Assembly: GCA_947650365.1 (NCBI GenBank)
Contig: OX393553.1
Coordinates: 63,301,055-63,365,054, forward strand
Direction: 5' to 3'
DNA length: 64,000 bases
Source: Chamaelirium japonicum
Lineage: Eukaryota; Streptophyta; Magnoliopsida; Liliales; Melanthiaceae
This document shows positions 24,601 to 36,034 of this stretch, in pieces (position 1 is the first letter of the stretch; each line of letters opens with the position of its first letter). The notes below the pieces were generated by a model. It made no database searches and was not told where the DNA came from. It was given only the letters and a program-made list of their open reading frames with translations. Made by a program: the position numbers and the translations under genes.

Positions 24601-25304
24601 GAAGGATCAGGTGGCGGGTGAAGCTTGGTGCTCCGTTGGACCAGGAGGGATGGCGGGAGTGGGTTGATTTACTTCCTATTCTGCGGTCAGCCACCTTCAG
24701 GATTTCTCGGGATGAGGTACATTGGGGTGCCTCGACCTCGGGAGTCTTCTCCGTCAGCTCCTTCTACAAACACCTTCTCCCCACGAGCCAGCGCCACGGA
24801 CCATCGAGAGCAATCTGGAAGTCGAAGGCCCCCTCGAAGGTGCAGATTTTTTCCCTTCTCGCCTCTCGGAGTAAGATTCTCACCAAGACGGCTCTATTGC
24901 GTAGACATCACCCGCAGGTGTCGGATGCCCTGTGCACTTTTTGCGGCTCGGAGGAGGAGACGGCCTCGCATCTGTTACTTGGGTGCTCTTTTGTCAGACC
25001 AGTTTGGGATTTTTTTGAGAGTCGGGCGGGTCTTTCTTCTCACCCGAGGTCGCTCAAGGGCCTATGGACTACCTGGCGGAGGAGGCAAATTCCGATGTCG
25101 ATCCGGAAACCGTGGGATGTTCTGGTCATGGCTATTGTGTGGGTCATCTGGCTAGAACGGAATAATCGGGTTTTCAATGCCAGGTCTGCAGGACATGATA
25201 TGTTGAAGCGAGCTGTCATCTCTCTCTTCAATGCTTGGATTGTACCTTGGCGGGACAAGCTAGGTGTGGAGGCTAGTATCTTCTGTAACACTTTACTGTC
25301 TTGA
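21672..25304 (+). pseudogene. LINE ORF2 (endonuclease-reverse transcriptase) with one nonsense codon
   Basis: 1,211 codons in one frame with a single TAG at 23766-23768 (codon 699). Residues 1-230: APE-type endonuclease (KILSWNVRG, IICIQESK, AGDFNVT, SDHAPIL). About 480-760: reverse transcriptase, with DYRPISLSN, KIDFERAFDQV, GLKQGCPLSPYLF and catalytic YADD at codons 685-688. About 1040-1110: zinc-binding zf-RVT region (CTFCGSEEETASHLLLGC). No RNase H domain is seen. The stop falls 11 codons after YADD and would remove the thumb and C-terminus. Apart from this the frame is intact, so inactivation looks recent. Acts in target-primed reverse transcription. Confidence 0.93.
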
Positions 25305-25390
25305 TTCCTAATAGATTCTGGTTGGGGTCCGCCAAACCCTCCCTCCATCGAGGAGGGGTTCTCAAAAAAAAAAAAAAAAAAGATTTCAGC

Positions 25391-26791
25391 ACACTTTTTT
25401 TTGAGAAATAAAGATTTCAGCACACTCAAAAGCTTGAGATGGGAAGTTTATTACCCTTAATTTCCCCTCCATTTTCTTTAAAGAGTTGCTCTGCTTCTAA
25501 TTTGGATCGACGATGGTGATGACGATGCTTGGTGAAGAAGATGGTGACGGAGACGACTAGTCAATGATGCCCGACGATCGCTAGATGGAATAGAACTTGT
25601 GGGTGCAAAAGTTGGCCAACGTTTAGAGATGGGACCTGTTGGTGCAAAATTTGGCCAACGCCTGATGACGGGACCCACTAGCTCTGCTTGGGGGTCCACA
25701 TAGACAATGACGACGGGATCCACCAGCCCTGCCTGAAGGTCCACAAAGGGGACATTGGGGCCCGCTGGTTCCATCTAGAGCCTATCAAAACAGTTACAGA
25801 AACCGCCTCGGACCTCGGATATTTTCCAAACTCTATAAATAGCAGATCAGATGGATATTCCAAATCGATCTTTTGATTTCCAGATTAGAATTTTGAAAAC
25901 CAGAACTCTGACATCCTTCTTTCCTTTTAAGACAGACAAGTGACACTCGGCTTGTTGAGGTCATTACATTTCAAGTGTTAATTAATTCAAGTTGCACCTT
26001 ATAGCACGAAGACGTAGGCTTCGGCCAAACTTCGAAACCACATCGTTGTCTACTCTTCTCAACTTAATTTCTTCAATACTTGAAAGCTCAAGTCGATCCA
26101 AGATCCAAGCCTCAAGGAACCAACGCTCAATTCGATTGACTGTTGAGTGGAGTCCTCGGGTTGGCACGAGGATCATCCCCCACATAACCAATAAAAAACG
26201 AACAATGATGCCAAAATGATGCGGAATCGACAAACCTAAGGGTAACAAAGATTTTTAGCCAGAGCCCGATGCCTCTCACACCATGAGAAATAGAGATTCT
26301 TACTAAAGCCCAGGGTCTCTCTCCCTCGTGAGTCCTCTCAAAGGAAACACATCAAAGCAAAAAAGCTTCATTTTTTTCTTTTATTTTTTTGGACAGCAAC
26401 CAAGGGGGGTGCCCCAGACCCAGAAATAAAATCGATACATGACAGATCATCTTGATTAACAGAAACAGAGGAAGACGTACTCTTCCTCTAGTACATAATT
26501 ATTCATATCCAATGTAACAAAATCAGCAATTAAATCAGATATCAAGGTTGAATTGAAATCATCCTTCATATCCAGCGAATAAACCATAGTCTAATGGCCT
26601 ACCTGATTTGCTTTACGAAACTATGTTGAATTCGACAGCAAGGAAAAAACTTCAAGAATCTTTTGCACGTCATAATATCATTATGGATATACCATGGAGG
26701 AGTGGAGTCCCGCTTCCACAGAAGAATTGTCACTGTCATGCCATCTCCTTCCAGGACTACCAAATTCACATTAAGTTGAAATGTAGAAGAA
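25391..26791. other. Non-coding unit of the segmental duplication, copy 2
   Basis: Counterpart of 6700-8110 with small indels (a loss near 25720 and a gain near 26480-26530). No gene seen. Confidence 0.45.
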
Positions 26792-27339
26792 CTAGTGCAT
26801 GCCCGTGCCTATCGGCACTGCAGCGGGCAGCCTTCGGCGGCAAAACACCCCCCCGGGCATCACCACCCTCACCCCCAACGTTGTATGCGGCGACAGCACA
26901 GCTGACCACCTTCGGCAACAAAAAACTTTCGGCAACAGCTCGCTCCACGACACCACGTCCCCCCGCCGTTTGCGAAGCTGAACTCGCCATTGTCGTTGCT
27001 CCCCGCCATCCTTACCACCACGCACAAAAATAACAGTGCGGTGTCAGATCAAACCTGCACTGTTTTTAATGGAGAAATGTGTGTGTTGTTAAATCAAATA
27101 ACAGTGTTGCGATCGAAATAATTAACATGAAGAAGGAAGATCTTGAGAGAATAAGATCCAGATTTTCTTCTTTTAAAAAAAAGAGAAATAAGAAAACAAA
27201 TATCAGTAAATTAGAGAAGAAAATGTTTTTTTTTTTGAGAAATTCTCAAAAAATGTTGACGAAGAGGAGTAAGTCCTGGCCGAGCCCCAACGGTTGGTGG
27301 GGTTAGATCCCATTTGAAACGGCCGGGAGGACCGAATCT

Positions 27340-28040
27340 ATAGATCAAAATCGGCCGTTCGATTCACGCCGATCGGACGGCCGGGGTTCATCTGAACCAC
27401 CAAAATCAGGGCGGAAAGGAATTGGGCCGTTAGATTCACGCCGATCGGACGGCCGGAGTTCACCTGGACCACCGAAAATCGTTGGTACTGTGGCTGCCAC
27501 AGTAACAACGATTTTCACCACAGTAACAACGATTTTCGGTGGTCCGGGTGAACTCCGGACGTCCGATCGGCTTTAATCAAACGGTCCGAATCCTTTCCGC
27601 CCGGTTAAAAGATGTAGCCGTTCGATCGAATGATCGAACGGATGAGATCCCGTGGGAATCAATCGAATAAGACAAAAAGTAATGATAGTAATCATTACTT
27701 TTTGTCCTATTCTATTGTTTCCCACGGGAACTCATCCGTTCAATCATTCAATCGAACGGCTACAACTTTTAACCGGGCGGAAAGTATTTGGGCCGTTCGA
27801 TTCACGCCGATTGGACGGCCGGGGTTCATCCGAACCACCAAAACTGGGGCGGAAAGAATTTGGGCCGTTCGATTCACACCGATCGGACGGCCGGAGTTCA
27901 CCCGGACCACCGAAAATCGTTGTTACTGTGGCCGCCACAGTAACAACGATTTTCGATGGTTGGGTGAATCCCGATCGTTGGATCCGTCGATCGGACGGTC
28001 CGTGCACCCCCGACTCCGCCGCACGTTAGCCGCACACTAA
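27340..28040. repeat. Large imperfect palindrome inside the Helitron
   Basis: Centre at about 27685 (ACTTTTTGTC/GACAAAAAGT arms). Each arm, roughly 300 bp, carries GGCCGTTCGATTCACGCC, GATCGGACGGCCGG, ACCACCGAAAATCGTTG and a CCACAGTAACAACGATTTT sub-palindrome. Frames through it exist on both strands and are compositional. Confidence 0.75.
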
Positions 28041-28136
28041 CCCCGGCCGCACACTGCTCTCAGCATTTATTTTGTCTAGTCAGCTTTTGTGCCATTTTGT
28101 CTAGTCAGCACCAAACCGCCGTGCCATGTTATATTA

Positions 28137-28773
28137 CTATCATTACTTTTTGTTTTATTCGATTGATTCCCACGGGATCTCATCCGTTCGATCATTCGAT
28201 CGAACGACTACAACTTTTAACCGGGCGGAAAGTATTTGGGCCGTTCGATTCACGCCGATCGGACGGCCGGGGTTCATCCGAACCACCAAAACCGGGGCGG
28301 AAAGAATTTGGGCCGTTCGATTCACGCCGATCGGACGGCCGGAGTTCACCCGGACCACCGAAAATCGTTGTTACTGTGGCCGCCACAGTAACATCGATTT
28401 TCGATGGTTGGGTGAATCCCGATCGTTGGATCCGTCGATCGGACGGTCCGTGCACCCCCGACTCCTCCGCACGTTAGCCACACAATAACCCCGGCCGCAC
28501 ACTGCTCTCAGCATTTATTTTGTCTAGTCAGCTTTTGTGCCATTTTGTCTAGTCAGCACCAAACCGCCGTGCCATGTTATATAGATTTTCAATGGTTGGG
28601 TGAATCCCGATCGTTGGATCCGTCGATCGGACGGTCCGTGCACCCCCGACTCCTCCGCACGTTAGCCGCACACTAACCCCGGCCGCACACTGCTCTCAGC
28701 ATTTATTTTGTCTAGTCAGCTTTTGTGCCATTTTGTCTAGTCAGCACCAAACCGCCGTGCCATGTTATATAGA
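28137..28773. repeat. Tandem partial duplication of the Helitron 5' part
   Basis: The block ending GCCGTGCCATGTTATAT occurs three times, at about 28136, 28579 and 28770. The spacing is 443 bp for the first pair, and the last unit is a 193-bp partial. The second and third end in the complete terminus TATATAGA, so two full 5' ends lie in series. Confidence 0.75.
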
Positions 28774-28802
28774 TATCTTATTTCATTGTGATTGCCTCAG
28801 CC

Positions 28803-29262
28803 TAGGGGTGGCAATGGGTTGTGTCGTGTCTAGTTTCGTGTCATGTCCAAAACCCCCAGACCCAGGCCCGACCCGTTTAACTAATCGTGTCTAGATCCTA
28901 AACCCATACTCGACCCGCTAATAAATGGGTAGACCCGATAAGACCCGTTTACCACCCGGGACTATTCAGTTGACCCGATCAGACCCAATCGGACTCGACC
29001 CGACCTAACTCAAAAGACCTGCTGGTATTATATATTATAGTATCGGATTGCGGGTATACCCAACACGACCCATTGAATACTAAACGGGTCTTCCCAGGTC
29101 TACCGTGTCCAGACCCTAAACCCGGACCCGATCCATTTATTAAACGGGTCTATCGTGTCGACCCGTTTACGACCCGAACCCGTTTAGCCCTAACCCAGAC
29201 CTGCTAACTCCGTGTCGGGTCGTGTCGGATCTGCTGTGTCGGGTCCGAAATTGCCAGCCCTC
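28803..29262. mobile_element. hAT-type MITE B, copy 2
   Basis: Orthologue of 8119-8598, TSD CCTCAGCC/CCTCAGCT (28795-28802, 29263-29270). Confidence 0.85.
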
Positions 29263-29543
29263 CCTCAGCTTCCAAAGGGAACAAGAGCTATCCTTCCTAC
29301 CCTCTCAAAGAATGAGATTACCTGAGGCATCATCTCTAATCACCAAACCACACGCAACCGAGCCTATTGCAACGTCGACATTAATTTTTATAAAGCCCAT
29401 AGGTCGTCTCAACCAACAACGAACAGGAGAATTTGATTGCCTCAGCCCTCCAACCACTCCACCATTCTCCTTTCAAACATAAAAAAGATAACAACTAGAA
29501 ACCTTTAAACAGCCTTACAACCACATTTTTAAACCAGATAAAC

Positions 29544-29992
29544 TAGGGGTGGCAATGGGTCGCGTCGGGTCGGGTTCGTGTCGGGTCTAGTTTCGGGTCC
29601 TGTCCAAAACCCCAAGACCCGGACCCGACCCGTTTAACTAATCGTGTCTAGATCCTAAACCCGTACCCGACCCGTTTATAAGCGGGTAGACCCGATAAGA
29701 CCCGTTTACCACGGGTTTATTCAGTTGACCCGATCCGACTCAACCCGACCTAACCCAATAGACCCGCTGATACTATATATTACATTATCGGATTGCGGGT
29801 AGACCTGACCCGACACAACCCGTTGAATATTAAACGGGTCTATCGTGCCCCGACCCTAAACCCGGACCCGACCCGTTTATCAAACGAGTCTATCGTATCG
29901 ACCCATTTACGACCCGAACCCGTTTAGCCCTGACCCACACCCGCTAACTTTGTGTCGGGTCTGCCGTGTCGAGTCCGAAATTGCCAGCCCTA
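29544..29992. mobile_element. hAT-type MITE C, copy 2
   Basis: Orthologue of 8919-9343, TSD AGATAAAC/AAATAAAC (29536-29543, 29993-30000). Confidence 0.85.
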
Positions 29993-30454
29993 AAATAAAC
30001 AATAAAATAAGACTTTGAATAAACTCAAAGCAATAAAATAAAAAAAACACTTTATAATTGGATCAAATCAAACCTTAGCCAAAAAAACATATTTAAAATA
30101 CATTAGTTAGTAATTCAAAAACTATTTAATAAATAATTTTGAAAATTACTTATTAAATTATTCTGAGAAATAATAATTTATTTCTAATCATGCAGGACTG
30201 ATTTTGCTTCAAAAAATATGCACGACTGATCTAATCCCCATCACCAATCCTTCTCATTTTAGTACAACTTAGTCGATTTAACTCGAATCAAGCCCAACCG
30301 AGTTAAACAGAGCTTAACTAAACCAAGCTAGCTCAACGAAGCGGATCCGAGTTCAACTCGACCCAATCCGATCCGATTTAATTCGAGATGAATCGAAGAA
30401 GACGAACTGTGCTACTGCACAGGCATCAAATAAATTTACAACAAAGATCCAATT

Positions 30455-30951
30455 AGCCGAAACGGATCTTATGCGCGCTAGAGAAGTGCTTGCTCGCAGC
30501 GACAATGGCTGCTTCAGGGCCAGCCGATGGTCTCTCCGCCCCAAGGCTTCGATCGGACGAGCAGAAGCACGGAAACCACGATGCCATCGCCGATGCAGCC
30601 GTCCATGGTTTCTTCTTCTCACACTCCATGGCTTCGAATGGGGTGGGGAAAGAGATTTGCAGTGGTGGGTGCTTCAGCCAACTTGGTGAAGTTTATATAC
30701 ACACTTCCAAGTGGGGCTTCTTGGTCATCAAGTTCAAAAATTAGAGCACATGGAGAATAGTAAGTCAAGATGGAGAGAGAAAGATTCTAATTTTCTTTTT
30801 GCCCTTATCCGGACGATCTTGCTTTGAGCAGTTGGTAGTGGTACCTCTTATAGTGAGCATATATCCGGGTTCGATGCCTGCTCTCCGCTTGGTGTGGCAC
30901 TCCCATTCGGTATAATTTTTTGCTCAAGTGACAGGACACTCCAGATGCTCA
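30455..30951. repeat. Unit alpha, part 1, copy 2, with a SINE-like tail
   Basis: Counterpart of 9748-10358 with a deletion of about 90 bp near 30684. The B-box-like GGGTTCGATGCC is at about 30867. Confidence 0.5.
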
Positions 30952-31775
30952 GGGGTCTGTTCGTTCTTCAGACCCACAAAGTAAAGGTTAGTAAATCAGA
31001 TGTGGGCTAGTAAATCTTTCAGATCGACTAGTAAATCTGATTTTCTTCTTGTTGTTTGTATTGACCAGTAAAGTAAATCATTACTTCTGGATGGCTGTTT
31101 GGATTGACTAGTAAAGCAAATTATAAATTAAATCTACCGGTCGCTCGCCGCCATCGTCGTCCACTACCCCCCGTCGGCCACCAACAACCTGTCACCGCCC
31201 CGCCGGCCACCGTCCAATACCCACCGCTAGCCACCACCCTCGCCGACCACCGGTTGCTCGCCGCTGCACTGTCGGCTACAACCTGTCGCCACCCGCTGGC
31301 CGCACGGTGGCGGGTGATGGCAAACGGACGACAACGGGGCGGCCGGTGGTCGGCGGCAGTGGATGGTGGACAGCGGGGAGGCGGTCGACGGGGTGGTGGC
31401 CGACGGCGACGGTGCAAGTCGACGAGTGAGTCGATGAGGCGGCAGCGGCCGGTGGTGTTGACATCCCCCTGGTTTATCCCATGAATCATAAATCATGGGT
31501 GTTGAAACTGGGATCGCCACATGTCGCTTCCCAAATAGTTAAATCCATCATGTGATGCTCTCTTGATTGTGTCATTGGCTGATGTGGCATGGTCAACCCT
31601 TCTACTAGTAAATCAAAAGTTTTATTTGGTTTTTTTGAAGTAAAAATTTTTGGCTACTAGGAAATCTCCTATCATTTACTTTACTATAACATTTTTTATC
31701 CAAACAGCATCAAAGTAAATTTTTTACCTTATTTACTTTACTAGTTAGCATGTTGACCGAATACAAACAGACTCC
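30952..31775. mobile_element. GC-rich TIR element, copy 2
   Basis: Counterpart of 10359-11183, with the same termini and same insertion point, so it inserted before the segmental duplication. Confidence 0.6.
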
Positions 31776-32752
31776 TAATGTGCAAGGAGAAAAGGAGCAG
31801 TCTGAAGGAGTGTAAAAGGGATAGTCAGGCATGCACGGTTGTGACTGGGTGTAAAAGTTTAGATCGGACGGCTGCCTAGCTAATTTTTAGTGAACGCTCC
31901 AAATGCATCACAGAGCATCTGGAGCAAAAAAATTTCCTCCCACTCAATAGTGTAGCGACTTCCTAGGGGCCAGGTAGGTCGATTCCCTTCCTTTCGGTGT
32001 GGCGACTTCCTATAGGCCAAGTGAGCCCTTCTCTGTGGCGCATTTGTAATTATACGCATGTGTGCTAACTCTTGGGTCTAGCTAGGGCCCACTATGTACC
32101 CAAATAAAAAATAAAAACCACAGATGAGGAAGCAGACTTCTGTGGCTCAAAAAATCAAGGCATATTCGTTTCTTTTTATCATTTCTGATGTTCCCTTCTG
32201 TCATAAAGACACACCCTTCCCCAATCTTTTGCTGCATAGGTTCAGGGTTAAGATTCTTGCTTCGCGTGTTGTTATTTGCCACCCCCATCCATTTATAAGG
32301 CCCCTCAAAATGATATAAGCACCCATACTTAAATCAGTGATTTGATTTGAGCACCCTTTTGATAAGGGAGCGCACCCTGTACTTTTCTATGCTCATTTCT
32401 GCTCTTGTCCGCCGCCACCCTCCTCATCCTTTCTTCCGCCCCTCCTCGCCCTATCTCCCATCCTTCCTCTTCCAATCTACCGCTGTCGCATCTACTCTCC
32501 TCTCTTTTTTCTTCTCATACCCTTCTTTCTCTTCCCCCCCTCTTCATCCTACTCATTTCCTCCTCCTTCCTTATTTTCTTTTCATAATCCTTCTTCCTCC
32601 TCCTCCTCCCCTTATTCCTCCTCCTTACTTTTGTTTGTTTGTGAGAGGTAAATAAAACTGAATTAAGATCTCAAAAGAAGGGAGGGGGAACAATACTGAT
32701 TGATCGAGGCTTACTCCGTGAGTTAGCGTACAATGCTTAGGACGAGCTAATA
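31776..32752. other. Unit alpha, part 2, and pyrimidine-rich block, copy 2
   Basis: Continuous here. In copy 1 the same region is split by the LTR relic at 11693-13422. A TTGTTATTTGCCACCCC phrase at about 32268 recurs at 63298. No gene seen. Confidence 0.45.
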
Positions 32753-32760
32753 AACATAAG

Positions 32761-33277
32761 TAGGGGTGGCAATTCTTGACCCGACCCGCCAACCCGACCC
32801 GAACCCGATCCGAAGTTAGCAGGTTTGGGTTTGGTCTAAATGGGTTCGGGCCATAAACGGGTCGACCCGATTGACCCGTTTATTTAATGGGTCGGGTTGG
32901 ATTTGTACTTATAACCCGATTGACCCGACTTGACCCGTTTAACAAATGGGTCGTGTCAACCCGATCCGACCCGACCCGAGCCAACCCGAACCAACTCGAG
33001 CCAACCCGACCCAACCCGATCAAACCCGGCCCAATCCGACTTGTCTTGACCCAACCCGACAGGTTTACATGGGTTATGTTGACCCAACCCGACTCGACCC
33101 GTTTAGTAAACGGGTTAAACGGGTCAGGTCGGGTCAACCCGTTTATTAGTCGGGTCGGGTTTGGGTTTAAGTTTTTGACCCGTTTATTAAACTCGGGTCC
33201 GGGTTGGGTGTTTTGCCCTTATACATATGTCTCAACCTGACCCGAACCCGACCCGACCCGACCCATTGCCACCCCTA
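32761..33277. mobile_element. hAT-type MITE D, copy 2
   Basis: Orthologue of 13781-14290, TSD AACATAAG (32753-32760, 33278-33285). Confidence 0.88.
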
Positions 33278-34282
33278 AACATAAGTAACTACACTAACAC
33301 ACATAGGCATCCAAAGGAGTACCAAAAACAAACCCATAACCACTAACACGGAAAAAGCATAAAAGATGATTCAGAATTTAACACAGGTCATCCCCTCCTT
33401 ACCTCTTTCTATCTTTCGGAGACGATCAATGCGGAAAATCAGTGCCACAACTCGCTGAAGGCAACACCATAAACACCGCCAATCTGGCGGAAACAAACAC
33501 CGCCACCCAGCGAACCAACGCACACACCATCACCACAACGGCGGAAACAAAACAACAACATTACCACTCGGTAGACCAACACACACCCCGCACCCCAAAG
33601 GAAGAAACACAAAAAGGAAATACATCAACAAACAATAGCAGCAACGGCTACAACCGATGAAGAACCGCAACACACCCCTGATCTGCCTCCAAGCCTCCAG
33701 TCATCGCATCGAGCCACCGGGATCCGTCCCGCCGAGCAGAGCAGGGGAACAAAAAAACATATCATCGGAACATCCGTCAGGGCGAACCAGGGTCCAGATC
33801 TGCCTCTCCGGCTACACCAGTAGGAATCGCTACCCCGCAGCTGACTGGTGGCCGTTGATCCTAGCAAGAGAGGGACGTGCGATCACAAGAAGAAACAAGC
33901 ACAAAACCACCCACCACCGTTGTTGACTGAGCCGGCTTGGCTCCATGGATCCGGTGCGCGGTTTGACTGTCCCTCCGATTTCCAGTGGATCTTCTTGCCA
34001 GGTATGACAGTTCGGCCTGTGATGGCGGCTTTTCTAGCAGCCGGTGGCGGCTCTTTCATAGTATAAATGTAATTTTTTTTTTTATTGCTTGGGCTTGGTT
34101 CCTATCGTGCCTCGTATGGGCTTGCCGATCGTTCAGTCAATGTGTCACCGCCGGTGGTTGGTGCGTGTTCCCGTCGGTGGGCGGTTCTTCCCCCCTCCAT
34201 GCCATTGGTGGCGTGTTTCGTTGTTGCTACACTGGCATGTGGTGTCTCCGGGAGGTCCATGGTGCCCCCCCAATATGAATTA

Positions 34283-34285
<3 letters not shown>
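33278..34285. other. Duplicated non-coding block before the (TA)n tract, copy 2
   Basis: Counterpart of 14291-15294, with small frame-changing indels between the copies. Confidence 0.4.

Positions 34286-34372
<87 letters not shown>
34286..34372. repeat. (TA)n microsatellite, unsplit allele
   Basis: About 87 bp of uninterrupted TA at the position where copy 1 carries the foldback element. Confidence 0.95.
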
Positions 34373-34376
<4 letters not shown>

Positions 34377-34474
34377 TGGCCAAACGACAATCATACCGTG
34401 TTTCTGTTCTTTTTTTTTTTATAGTAATTCAAAGGGAGCTCAAAAGCAAGCTTCAGGAGGCACCACAAGAGGCA

Positions 34475-35296
34475 ATTAGCCGAAACGGATCTTATGCGCG
34501 CTGGAGAAGTGCTTGCCGGCGGCGACAATGGCTGCTTCAGGGCCAGCCAATGGGCTCTTCGCCCCGCGGCTTCGATCGGACGAGCAGAGGCACGGAAACC
34601 AAGACGCTATCGCCGATGAAACCGTCCTCGGGTTCTTCTTCTCACACTCCATGGCTTCGATCCTCGGCAGCAGTCGAGACCCCACAAATCCAAGTCGAGA
34701 AAGAGATTTGGTGTGGTGGGTACTTCAGCCAACTTGCAAAGCTGGCGGGAACCTAGATTAGTTTTGAAGCTGGAATGATTTTATATTTTTATGGGAGGAG
34801 TATTGAGGCCATTGGTGAAGTTTATATACACACATCTAAGTGGGGTTTCTTGGTCATGAAGCAAAAAAAAAATTAGAGCACAAGGAGGAGCAAGTCAAGG
34901 TGGAGGGAGGAGACCCAAATTTTCTTAGTCAAGATGAAGAGAGAAGATTCTAATTTTCTTCTGACCGTTATCCTGACGGCCTTGCTTTGAGCAGTTGGTG
35001 GTGGCAAGTATTCGAGATATTTTCCTGAATCATGTGATGACCTCTCGTAGCGAGCATTTACCCGGGTTCGATGCCCGCTCTCCGCTTGGTGTGGCACTCC
35101 CGTTCGGGATAAATTTTTGCTCCGGCGACTGGACGCTCCAGATGCTCAGTGATGCTTCTGGATCGTTTTATTAATGTGCAAGGAGAATGGGATCAGTCTG
35201 ATGGAGTTTATAAGGTATATCCTTGACATGCACGGGCTATGGCTGGGTGTAAAGTTTAGAAAGGACGGCTCCCTACTCTTTAGTGAATGGTCCAGA
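34475..35296. repeat. Unit beta, copy 2
   Basis: Counterpart of 16515-17298. It retains about 40 bp near 34985-35025 (GAGCAGTTGGTGGTGG, an A-box-like motif) lost from copy 1. Its right part resumes at 62926. Confidence 0.5.
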
Positions 35297-36034
35297 TTAG
35301 GGGTGCAAGTTGGAACGGAAATTTCGATTCCGTTCGAAATCGATCCGAAAAATTCCGATTTTGGCACCATATAATCAAATCCCAATTCCGAAATTCCGAT
35401 TCCGAAAATTCCGAACAGAAATCGGATCGAAATCGGAATGGTACTGAGTATTCCGACAATTCTGATTTCTGATCCAAAAAATCAGAATACATTCGATCCG
35501 AAAAATTCCAAAAAAAATCCGAATTTATTCCGACCTGACCTCAATTGACAATTAGTGCCAACTTTTGGAAGTTTACAAGGGCACACTCGCAGACATAATA
35601 GAAACATCAGGGAACAATTAGTGCCAACTTTTTGAAATCACAGCTGTTGATTTCTACTAGAGTCTAGGGTTAAGAACAGAAAAGGGGGGAAAAAACCCTA
35701 ACCTCCTCCAAGACCAAGCCCGCCACTATAAGTACAGCAAAGGAGGAAAAATAACCCTAGTCGCCTACCCTTAGTCTCGTTGGTGCCCGCCGCCTGAAGA
35801 AAGAAGACGAAGGGGGGCCGGAGCCTCGCCCCTCCCCTGTTTGTCCCCGTCGGCTCAAAGAACGAATGGGGGGTCAGAGCCTCGCCCCTCGAAGGACGAA
35901 GGCGGGCCGGAGCCTCACCTTTCCCCTGTTTGTCCCTGCCAGCTCGAAGGACGAAGGGGGGCCGGAGCCTCACCCCTCCCCTACTAGTCCCCACTGGCTC
36001 GAAGGAAGAAGGGGGGCTGGAGCCATGCCCCTCC
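35297..36034. mobile_element. hAT-like relic with 55-bp repeats, copy 2, left part
   Basis: Counterpart of 17299-18060, with fewer 55-bp units. Interrupted by the copia element; it continues at 62445 and ends near 62925. Confidence 0.55.

Larger units (their letters stand above)
20117..25381 (+). mobile_element. Full-length L1-type LINE
   Basis: Flanked by a 13-bp TSD AAAAGATTTCAGC (20104-20116 and 25378-25390) and ending in an A-tail of about 18 at 25364. Copy 1 of the segmental duplication (about 6685) shows the uninterrupted target. It has a short G-rich leader (36 bp), ORF1 and ORF2. The G+C content of the coding part is clearly higher than in its surroundings. ORF2 carries one in-frame stop, so this copy is not autonomous. 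Confidence 0.93.
26792..28773 (-). mobile_element. Non-autonomous Helitron (minus strand)
   Basis: Read on the minus strand, it starts A|TCTATATAACATGG (28773) and ends CTAG|T (26792). A GTGCC-GATA-GGCAC hairpin lies 13 nt before the end, the classic Helitron 3' signature. Copy 1 (8092-8096) shows the empty site cleaved exactly between A and T, with no TSD. The 1,982-bp interior has no Rep/helicase. It contains a large palindrome centred near 27685 and tandem copies of its 5' half. Confidence 0.85.

Noticed and set aside
27630..28488. Repeated frames around 27630 and 28126 that look like a duplicated gene
   Set aside because: They follow the Helitron tandem repeat and palindrome, are open on both strands, and match no protein family I know.
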